From positions 1 through 5,847 of the forward strand of contig CADEEU010000241.1 of assembly GCA_902826385.1 (NCBI GenBank): DNA of 5,847 nt. Direction: 5' to 3'. The DNA is from an uncultured Acidobacteriota bacterium. GTDB taxonomy: Bacteria > Acidobacteriota > Blastocatellia > Pyrinomonadales > Pyrinomonadaceae. Made by a program: the position numbers and the translations under genes. The notes below the pieces were generated by a model, which had not been told where the DNA came from, did no database searches, and saw only the letters and a program-made list of their open reading frames with translations. This document shows positions 1-5,059 of the stretch, piece after piece (position 1 is the first letter of the stretch; the number at the start of each line of letters is the position of its first letter).

Positions 1-51
1 ATAATCCGTATGCAGGTGAAGGTGAACAAAGTCGCGCGATTTGAATTTTAA
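1..51 (+). CDS. possible 3' end of an upstream gene (partial, unidentified)
   Basis: Frame 1 is open from the window edge for 16 codons and stops at TAA 49–51, 23 bp before the miaB ATG. The tail reads IIRMQVKVNKVARFEF. Spacing and orientation fit the end of a gene co-transcribed with miaB. Frame 3 is also open from the edge (NPYAGEGEQSRAI, then TGA), so the frame is not certain. Frame 2 begins with a stop. The tail is too short to assign to a family, and a non-coding leader is equally possible. Confidence 0.3.
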   Translation: MIRMQVKVNKVARFEF

Positions 52-74
52 CGGGTCCATCGTGTTCGTTGTCT

Positions 75-1424
75 ATGAAAAAAGTCTATCTTGAAACGTT
101 CGGCTGTCAAATGAACGTATCGGATTCCGAGCGCGTCGCAACGACGCTGGCGAAAAAGGGATTCGAGATGACTTCGCGCGAGGACCAAGCTGATGTAGTG
201 CTGATCAACACATGTTCGGTCCGCGAAAAGGCGGAACAGAAGCTTTACACGCGTGTCGGACGAATCAGGAACTCGGGCCGCAGCAAGCCTGTGATCGGAG
301 TTCTTGGCTGCGTTGCGCAATTGGAAGGCGAAACACTATTTGAAAAGATCGAAGGGATCGATCTGGTCTTGGGAACAAAGGCGGTTGGCCGTGTTTCCGA
401 GGTGATCCAGCGCGTGCTTGACGGAGAAGAGGGAATTGTCGATCTTGGCGAACGCGAGAAAGATTACGACTGGACCGTTTCCGATCCGCAGCGTCATTCG
501 CCGCACGTCGCGTTTGTCCCGATCATCGAAGGCTGCAATAAGTTCTGCACCTACTGCATAGTTCCCTTTTCACGCGGCAGGGAAGTCAGCCTTTCTGCTT
601 CCGAGATTGTCAGATCGGTGCTCGACATGCGTCGCACCGGCATAAGGGAAGTTCACCTGATAGGCCAAAACGTAAACAGTTATCGTCCGACGACGGACAG
701 CGGACTTGAAGGATTTAAGGGAGACACGCCGTTCTCGCGTCTTCTTCGGGCAGTCGCCGCGACCGGTATCGAACGGATAAAGTTCAACACTTCGTTTCCG
801 CGTGACTTTAAACCGGACATTGTCGATGCGATCAACGAGCACGAAAATCTTTGCAACTGGGTGCATCTGCCGGTGCAGTCCGGAAGCGACCGCGTGCTTA
901 ATATGATGAAACGCGGCCACACGATCGACAGTTATAAAAGGAAGATAGACTATCTTCGCTCGTCGCCGCGAGACATTTCGATAACGACCGATATCATCGT
1001 CGGATTTCCCGGCGAGACACGCGAGGATTTTGAAGACACGGTCAGCCTGGTCGAATACGCCGGATACGACGCAGCGTACATTTTCAAATATTCGCCGCGG
1101 CCCGGAACGCCAGCTTACGAAATGGCCGACGACGTTTTGTCCGAAGAAAAAACCGAGCGATTCTTGAAACTCGAAAGTGTCCAGCGGCGTTCACAAAACG
1201 AACGGTTGAAACGATATGTAGGCAAAACCCTGGATGTCCTTGTAGAAAAACACGCAGTGCGTTCCGACGCTCAGGTCTCGGGCCATTCGACTTGTCACAA
1301 AGTGGTAAATTTCGAAGGTTCAGACAGCTTGGTCGGAAGCATCGTAAAAGTAAAAATCTCGGAAGTTAAGTCGAACTCGTTGTTGGGAGTACGACTGGAG
1401 CGGCAAGCATCCCTGCTTGCCTGA
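75..1424 (+). CDS. miaB: tRNA-2-methylthio-N6-dimethylallyladenosine synthase MiaB
   Basis: MiaB is a radical-SAM methylthiotransferase that converts i6A37 to ms2i6A37 in tRNAs reading UNN codons. The 449-residue product (from ATG) is of normal family length. The N-terminal MTTase domain (about 1–130) has the auxiliary-cluster cysteines C11 (TFGCQMN), C47 (NTCSVR) and C79 (GVLGC). The radical-SAM core starts at C154-N-K-F-C158-T-Y-C161. A TRAM domain occupies about 380–440 and ends with the typical SEVKSNSLLG. The TFGCQMNVSDSE and NTCSVREKAEQKL stretches favour MiaB over the relatives RimO and MtaB. ATG 75 gives the usual MKKVYLETFGC start. TTG 69 is in frame, only two codons upstream, and neither has a clear Shine-Dalgarno sequence. 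The last 11 residues and the stop codon lie in or beside a palindromic element, so the C-terminal tail may not be ancestral. Confidence 0.96.
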   Translation: MKKVYLETFGCQMNVSDSERVATTLAKKGFEMTSREDQADVVLINTCSVREKAEQKLYTRVGRIRNSGRSKPVIGVLGCVAQLEGETLFEKIEGIDLVLGTKAVGRVSEVIQRVLDGEEGIVDLGEREKDYDWTVSDPQRHSPHVAFVPIIEGCNKFCTYCIVPFSRGREVSLSASEIVRSVLDMRRTGIREVHLIGQNVNSYRPTTDSGLEGFKGDTPFSRLLRAVAATGIERIKFNTSFPRDFKPDIVDAINEHENLCNWVHLPVQSGSDRVLNMMKRGHTIDSYKRKIDYLRSSPRDISITTDIIVGFPGETREDFEDTVSLVEYAGYDAAYIFKYSPRPGTPAYEMADDVLSEEKTERFLKLESVQRRSQNERLKRYVGKTLDVLVEKHAVRSDAQVSGHSTCHKVVNFEGSDSLVGSIVKVKISEVKSNSLLGVRLERQASLLA

Positions 1425-1469
1425 GCGTAAAACGCTTAAAGTCTCCGTTGGTAAAGAAGCCCCAGTCGT
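1391..1469. repeat. nested inverted-repeat element at the miaB/DUF151 junction
   Basis: The outer arms ACGACTGGAGC (1391–1401) and GCCCCAGTCGT (1459–1469) are complementary at 10 of 11 positions, with the mismatch at 1399/1461. Inside lie a perfect 7-bp hairpin (GGCAAGC 1402–1408, loop ATCCCT, GCTTGCC 1415–1421) and a 5-bp hairpin (AGCGT 1424–1428, loop AAA, ACGCT 1432–1436). As RNA it could fold as a branched junction. It starts just after the conserved end of the MiaB TRAM domain and ends 7 nt before the probable DUF151 ATG. That placement suggests an inserted, dispersed palindromic element or a structured mRNA junction. No T-run follows, so it does not look like an intrinsic terminator. 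The pairing is read directly; mobility is inference. Confidence 0.6.
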
Positions 1470-1476
1470 TGTGAAT

Positions 1477-1947
1477 ATGTTGGTTGAAGTAAAAATCGGC
1501 GCGTTGATAATGGACCCGAACACGAACTCGCCCATTGTCGTGCTCAAAGGCATCGATTCGGAAACCGTCCTGCCGATCTGGGTCGGCGCGTTCGAGGCCA
1601 ATGCTATCGCCCTCGAGATAGAAAAGATCGTGCCGCAGCGACCGATGACGCACGACCTGCTTCGCAACCTGATAGTCGAGTGCGGATTGCGGCCGTCGCG
1701 CGTTATTGTCACCGACCTTCTTGAGAATACGTTTTACGCTCTGATAGAATTGCTCAACGAGAACGATGAATTGGTGTCGATGGACGCTCGCCCGTCTGAT
1801 GCGATAGCACTTGCGCTTCGCCTTGATTGTCCGATCTTTGTTCAGCAGAAAGTGATCGACCTTTCAGCCGCCTCCAACCAGGGCGATCCCGAAAAAGCAG
1901 ACGACCAGATGCCAGCGGCCGAAGAATGGCCGGATTTGATTGGATAA
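1477..1947 (+). CDS. bifunctional nuclease family (DUF151/BFN domain) protein
   Basis: A 156-residue protein covered for most of its length by the DUF151/BFN domain. It begins MLVEVKIGALIMDPNTNSPIVVLKG, continues through LPIWVGAFEANAIALEIEK and ends the domain with the characteristic MDARPSDAIALALRLDCPIFV. The family is named for a plant member reported to have DNase and RNase activity; the role of bacterial members is not well established. The C-terminal 25 or so residues are polar and acidic, ending EEWPDLIG, with no UvrB/C-like extension. ATG 1477 matches where the family domain starts. GTG 1471 and TTG 1417 are in frame upstream, but the extra 20 residues from TTG 1417 would be encoded by the palindromic element. 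No start has a strong Shine-Dalgarno sequence. The gene sits between miaB and parA with short gaps, so it is probably in the same operon. Confidence 0.9.
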   Translation: MLVEVKIGALIMDPNTNSPIVVLKGIDSETVLPIWVGAFEANAIALEIEKIVPQRPMTHDLLRNLIVECGLRPSRVIVTDLLENTFYALIELLNENDELVSMDARPSDAIALALRLDCPIFVQQKVIDLSAASNQGDPEKADDQMPAAEEWPDLIG

Positions 1948-1951
1948 GTAT

Positions 1952-1982
1952 GACAGGCGATTCCGGCCTGTCGGGCAGACAG
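1952..1982 (+). repeat. overlapping alternative hairpins between the DUF151 gene and parA
   Basis: GACAGGC (1952–1958) can pair with GCCTGTC (1966–1972) around a 7-nt loop. CTGTC inside the second arm (1968–1972) can instead pair with GACAG (1978–1982) around GGGCA, and that second hairpin is followed by the T-rich ATTTTGTTCTT. The two folds exclude each other. The arrangement is attenuator-like in shape, but the second stem is only 5 bp, so terminator activity is doubtful. It lies 24 nt upstream of the parA ATG, in the only non-coding stretch before that gene. Confidence 0.4.
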
Positions 1983-2005
1983 ATTTTGTTCTTACGTTGT
2001 TGAAA

Positions 2006-2761
2006 ATGATAATTGTAATCGCCAACCAAAAAGGCGGCGTCGGTAAAACTACGACCGCGATCAACCTTGCCGCAGGACTTGCGGGCCAACGAAAAAAGGT
2101 ATTGCTCATCGACCTCGACCCGCAAAGCAACTCGTCGCTCTCGTTCCTCGAGCCTGAAAGGGTGAATGGCGGAGCATACGAATTATTTGCCGAACCGTCA
2201 CGGTCCGCCGATGAACTCGTTTACGAAACCGCCGTCCCAAACCTGTCGCTGATTCCGGCCCGTATCAACCTTGCGAAACTCGAAGCCAAGCTAATAGGCG
2301 ATTTCGACGCCGCGTTCAAATTGCGTGACCGCGTGGAAAAATTGAAAGGGAAGTACGACGTTATCCTGATCGACACTCCGCCGACGCTTGGTATTCTGAC
2401 CGTGAACGCTATGGTCGCGGCGAACCATATTATTATCCCGATCCAGTCTTCCTATTTCGCTCTCGAGGGTACAGACGATCTTCTTGAAACGATCGAAAGG
2501 ATTCGTTCGACTCCAAACCCGGACCTTAATCTTATGGGCGTCGTTGTCACTCTGTTTGATCGCCGAACGACAATCTCGAAAGATGTCGAGGCCCATATTC
2601 GCAGTGTGTTTGGTAAGAAAACTTTCAAAACAGTGATATCGCGAAGCGTCCGGCTGGAAGAATCACCGGCCCACAAAAAAGCTATTTTCGATTACGCCCC
2701 GCGTTCATCAGGTGCCGCCGAGTACCAAAGCCTTTCAAAGGAGGTGCTTAAACGTGCCTAA
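2006..2761 (+). CDS. parA: ParA/Soj-family chromosome-partitioning ATPase
   Basis: A deviant Walker-type ATPase of 251 residues, the usual size for chromosomal Soj/ParA without an N-terminal DNA-binding domain. Such proteins bind DNA non-specifically as ATP dimers, and ParB stimulates their ATPase activity to move origins apart. The P-loop is KGGVGKTT (K9–T16) with the signature lysine K9. The Walker A' motif is DLDPQ (36–40), and Walker B is VILIDTPP around D123. The conserved C-terminal SRSVRLEESPA motif is present. ATG 2006 is chosen because it places MIIVIANQKGG at the N-terminus as in the family. TTG 1940 is in frame but would add 22 unlike residues translated from the hairpin region. 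No clear Shine-Dalgarno sequence precedes ATG 2006, so translation may depend on readthrough from the DUF151 gene. The 3' end overlaps parB by 8 bp. Confidence 0.94.
   Translation: MIIVIANQKGGVGKTTTAINLAAGLAGQRKKVLLIDLDPQSNSSLSFLEPERVNGGAYELFAEPSRSADELVYETAVPNLSLIPARINLAKLEAKLIGDFDAAFKLRDRVEKLKGKYDVILIDTPPTLGILTVNAMVAANHIIIPIQSSYFALEGTDDLLETIERIRSTPNPDLNLMGVVVTLFDRRTTISKDVEAHIRSVFGKKTFKTVISRSVRLEESPAHKKAIFDYAPRSSGAAEYQSLSKEVLKRA
2737..2746 (+). promoter_or_regulatory. strong ribosome binding site for parB
   Basis: AAAGGAGGTG lies within the last codons of parA and is followed by 7 nt and then GTG 2754. It is the best Shine-Dalgarno match in the window. It decides the parB start against the longer in-frame ATG at 2712, which lies upstream of it and would place 14 ParA-overlapping residues at the N-terminus. 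Confidence 0.85.
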
Positions 2762-3578
2762 ATCAGGACTGCCGTTGGGCGTTAAGATGCGCCATGATTC
2801 ACATTATGTAGACCAGATCGCTTCGCATTCGCGAAGCGTCGGACGAACTATTCCGGTTTCCTCGATATTCCCAAACCCCGAACAGCCGCGCACCGAATTC
2901 GGCGATCTGACCGAGCTGACCGAATCTATCCGGGAAAAAGGCTTGCTTGAGCCGCTGCTGGTTAAACCCAAACCTGACGGAACATTCATGATCATCGCCG
3001 GCGAACGGCGATGGCGGTCGTCACAGCTTGCCGGATTAACCGAAGTTCCTTGCATCGAGCTGGACATCGACGAAAACGCAGTCGCCGAGATCGCGCTGAT
3101 CGAGAACCTTCAACGCAAAGATCTGACGGTTTGGGAAGAAGCCGACGGCCTTGCCGCATTAGGTGAGAAGTTCGGTTATACCCATGACCAGATAGCACAA
3201 AAAATAAGCAAAAGCAGATCGACCGTTACTGAGCTGTTGGCCATCGCCGGTCTGCCACGCGAAATCCGCACCAAATGCGTCCACGCGAAAATAAACTCAA
3301 AGGCGACGCTTCTCGAAATCGCCCGCCAATTTGACGAGTCGGCCATGTTCGACTACTTAGACCGATTTGGCTCCGGCAAAAACCTTAAACGTCCGAAAAC
3401 TGAAAAGGTAGAGTCGGCATCCGAAAATCAGCCGTCAGGACTTGCATTCGACTACACATCGCCAAAAGCCGACTTCAGTCTAAAGCTGAAATTCTCAAAA
3501 CCAGGCTTTAGCCGGGCAGACATACTGAAAGCGTTAAAACAGGCTTTCGACGACGTAAAGGCGAATGGGTTGGGATGA
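2754..3578 (+). CDS. parB: ParB/Spo0J-family partition protein
   Basis: A 274-residue ParB, the centromere-binding CTPase clamp that loads at parS and works with ParA. An N-terminal segment of about 30 residues precedes the ParB/Srx domain, which opens IPVSSIFPNPEQPRTEF (33–49). The nucleotide-binding motifs GERRWR (83–88) and ENLQRKDL (117–124) are intact. A helix-turn-helix follows (about 143–168, THDQIAQKISKSRSTV), with the SRSTV recognition-helix pattern typical of parS binders. The C-terminus (about 232–274) alternates FSLKLKF with a helix, ADILKALKQAFDDVK. This may be the dimerisation domain but is not a close match to the Spo0J C-terminal domain. The GTG start is fixed by the excellent Shine-Dalgarno sequence just upstream. 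The start overlaps the parA stop, implying coupled translation. No consensus parS (TGTTTCACGTGAAACA-like) was seen in the window. Confidence 0.93.
   Translation: MPKSGLPLGVKMRHDSHYVDQIASHSRSVGRTIPVSSIFPNPEQPRTEFGDLTELTESIREKGLLEPLLVKPKPDGTFMIIAGERRWRSSQLAGLTEVPCIELDIDENAVAEIALIENLQRKDLTVWEEADGLAALGEKFGYTHDQIAQKISKSRSTVTELLAIAGLPREIRTKCVHAKINSKATLLEIARQFDESAMFDYLDRFGSGKNLKRPKTEKVESASENQPSGLAFDYTSPKADFSLKLKFSKPGFSRADILKALKQAFDDVKANGLG
2819..2838. repeat. perfect 8-bp inverted repeat inside the 5' end of parB
   Basis: CGCTTCGC (2819–2826) and GCGAAGCG (2831–2838) are perfectly complementary around the 4-nt loop ATTC. They lie in codons for the variable N-terminal segment of ParB, before the conserved domain. 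The repeat does not resemble consensus parS. It could be an operator, an mRNA hairpin near the start of parB, or chance in sequence rich in Arg/Ser codons. Confidence 0.5.
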
Positions 3579-3607
3579 TGTAAGCGCCGCGAGACCATAC
3601 TCCATCG

Positions 3608-3649
3608 TGATAACATAATCTTTATTATCGGACGCAAGTGATGTTATCA
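3608..3649. repeat. 9-bp inverted repeat downstream of parB
   Basis: TGATAACAT (3608–3616) and ATGTTATCA (3641–3649) are perfectly complementary with 24 nt between them; the centres of the arms are 33 bp apart, close to three helical turns. A smaller competing hairpin (ATAAT 3615–3619, loop CTTT, ATTAT 3624–3628) overlaps the left arm. No T-run follows the right arm, so a two-half-site operator or an RNA structure is more likely than a terminator. It lies about 170 bp upstream of the metK −35 box. Confidence 0.5.
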
Positions 3650-3815
3650 GAGCTGCTTAAGAGATTGCCAATAACCAGTCCCTGAACAACTAACTTCCCT
3701 CACGAAAAGCATCCGCCTCGTGCGAGATCTCTCATTTGGCTGATCCATTCCTCACCGCCCTCGACCCAACAAGCGAGGATAGCTCCGACACCACTGCAAA
3801 ATCCCCTGCGTTTCT

Positions 3816-3845
3816 TTGACAACGCACCCAGAATAACGATATCAT
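3816..3845 (+). promoter_or_regulatory. predicted sigma70-type promoter for metK–ahcY
   Basis: The −35 box TTGACA (3816–3821) matches the consensus at 6 of 6 positions. After an 18-bp spacer, the −10 box TATCAT (3840–3845) matches at 5 of 6. Transcription would start near 3852, giving a leader of about 35 nt before the metK start. It is the only promoter-like sequence I noticed directly upstream of metK. Confidence 0.65.
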
Positions 3846-3865
3846 CACAGTTTTGCTAGATAACG

Positions 3866-3872
3866 TAAGGAG
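3866..3872 (+). promoter_or_regulatory. ribosome binding site for metK, unusually far from the start
   Basis: TAAGGAG is a good Shine-Dalgarno match, but 14 nt separate it from TTG 3887, longer than the usual 5–9 nt. The metK frame has a stop (TAA 3866–3868) inside this motif, and TTG is the only plausible initiation codon between it and the conserved N-terminus. The short arms TAAC (3861–3864) and GTTA (3872–3875) flank the motif and could fold it into a loop. Confidence 0.6.
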
Positions 3873-3886
3873 TTACATATACACCA

Positions 3887-5044
3887 TTGAGTAACGGAAA
3901 TTTTCTATTCACGTCCGAATCGGTCACCGAAGGCCACCCGGACAAGATTGCCGATAATATTTCAGACGCGATCCTTGATGCGATCCTGACCCAGGACCCG
4001 AAGGCCCGTGTTGCGTGCGAAACGCTCGTTACGACCGGATTGGCTGTTGTCGCCGGTGAGATAACTACCTCTGCTACAGTAAATTACAAGCAGATAATTC
4101 GCGAAACGATTGAAGAGATCGGCTACCACAATGCCGAGTTTGGCTATGATTCGAACACCTGCAGCGTGATCGATGCTATCGGCACTCAGTCGCCGGACAT
4201 TGCCCAGGGCGTGGACACGGGTGGAGCGGGAGATCAGGGCTTGATGTTCGGGTTTGCGTGCAACGAGACACCGGAGCTAATGCCGATGCCGATCCAGATG
4301 GCCCATAACCTGACGCGGAAGCTCAGCGAGGTTCGCCGGAGCGGCGAGATCGACTATCTTCGCCCGGACGGAAAATCTCAAGTATCGATTGAATATCGCG
4401 ATGGTAAGCCGTTCAGAGTAGAGGCGGTTGTGATCTCGACACAGACTGCCGATGTCGATATTGAGACGATCCGCAAGGACGTGATGGACAAAGTTATCAA
4501 GCCTGTTATCGACCCCAATCTTCTCGACGAAAGCACAAAATATCACATTAATCCGACTGGCCGATTCGTGGTCGGCGGGCCGATGGGCGACGCTGGCGTC
4601 ACCGGCCGTAAGATTATTGTTGACACTTACGGCGGTTATGCACCGCACGGCGGAGGTGCTTTTTCGGGCAAGGACCCGACGAAAGTGGACCGTTCTGCGG
4701 CGTACATGGCGCGATATATTGCAAAGAATATCGTGGCCGCCGGCCTGGCCGATAAGTGTACTGTTCAGTTAGCTTACGCGATCGGAGTTGCGGAACCGGT
4801 TTCGGTTTTGATCGACACTCACGGTACCGGAAAAGTGGACGAGACGAAACTCGCGGATGCCGTTCGCAAACACTTTGAGCTGACGCCGAAAGGCATCATT
4901 GAAATGCTCGATCTTCGCCGCCCGATCTTTAAGCAGACCGCACGATTCGGTCACTTCGGCCGTACGAACGACGAGTTCACATGGGAAAAAACCGACCGGG
5001 CCGATGCCCTTCTCGGAGCTTTGAGCGACGCCGCGGCGGTTTAG
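3887..5044 (+). CDS. metK: S-adenosylmethionine synthetase (methionine adenosyltransferase)
   Basis: MetK makes S-adenosylmethionine from methionine and ATP in the cytoplasm, normally as a tetramer. The 385-residue product is essentially the family length. The N-terminal ATP/Mg site is ESVTEGHPDK with catalytic-region H17 and D19. The first family signature is GAGDQGLMFG (113–122) and the phosphate-binding signature is GGGAFSGKD (255–263), followed by PTKVDRSAAY. The C-terminus ends with ARFGHFGR and WEKTDRADAL as in typical bacterial MetK. The start is TTG: an in-frame stop lies just upstream, and MSNGNFLFTSESVTEGHPDK fits the family N-terminus. Its own promoter lies upstream, and ahcY follows after 15 bp. 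No sign of damage or transfer. Confidence 0.97.
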   Translation: MSNGNFLFTSESVTEGHPDKIADNISDAILDAILTQDPKARVACETLVTTGLAVVAGEITTSATVNYKQIIRETIEEIGYHNAEFGYDSNTCSVIDAIGTQSPDIAQGVDTGGAGDQGLMFGFACNETPELMPMPIQMAHNLTRKLSEVRRSGEIDYLRPDGKSQVSIEYRDGKPFRVEAVVISTQTADVDIETIRKDVMDKVIKPVIDPNLLDESTKYHINPTGRFVVGGPMGDAGVTGRKIIVDTYGGYAPHGGGAFSGKDPTKVDRSAAYMARYIAKNIVAAGLADKCTVQLAYAIGVAEPVSVLIDTHGTGKVDETKLADAVRKHFELTPKGIIEMLDLRRPIFKQTARFGHFGRTNDEFTWEKTDRADALLGALSDAAAV

Positions 5045-5059
5045 GACAGAGCAATAATT

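Larger units (their letters stand above)
3579..3886. other. 308-bp intergenic region between parB and metK
   Basis: No convincing gene is visible on either strand. There is no strong intrinsic terminator after parB. The left part is A/T-rich and carries the 3608–3649 inverted repeat. The middle (about 3660–3810) is pyrimidine-rich on this strand and holds only a 51-codon open frame on the opposite strand (3700–3855, no good start). The right end carries the metK promoter and ribosome binding site. I did not recognise tRNA, SRP RNA, tmRNA or known SAM/SAH riboswitch cores. Confidence 0.7.

Noticed and set aside
570..922. Two overlapping minus-strand open frames inside miaB
   Set aside because: They lie opposite a strongly conserved gene, resemble no protein family I know and have no ribosome binding site; they are shadows of the real frame.
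1402..1440. Intrinsic terminator at the end of miaB
   Set aside because: The hairpins are real, but no T-run follows either stem, and the next gene starts within 60 bp in an apparent operon.
1320..2130. Several minus-strand open frames across the DUF151 gene and the start of parA
   Set aside because: They run opposite conserved coding sequence and through the palindromic junctions; their translations show no recognisable domain.
2712..2753. Longer parB starting at ATG 2712
   Set aside because: The extension overlaps parA and precedes an excellent Shine-Dalgarno sequence placed exactly for GTG 2754.
3759..3778. Small hairpin CCTCG / CGAGG in the parB–metK gap
   Set aside because: Five base pairs with a 10-nt loop are expected by chance in a gap of this size, and nothing nearby gives it a role.
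3579..3886. SAM or SAH riboswitch in the metK leader
   Set aside because: I did not find the conserved cores of SAM-I, SAM-II, SAM-IV or SAH aptamers, and the best promoter leaves only about 35 nt of leader.
5029..5038. Palindrome CGCCGCGGCG at the end of metK
   Set aside because: It codes for the Ala-rich C-terminal residues in G+C-rich codons and has no loop or T-run; likely chance.
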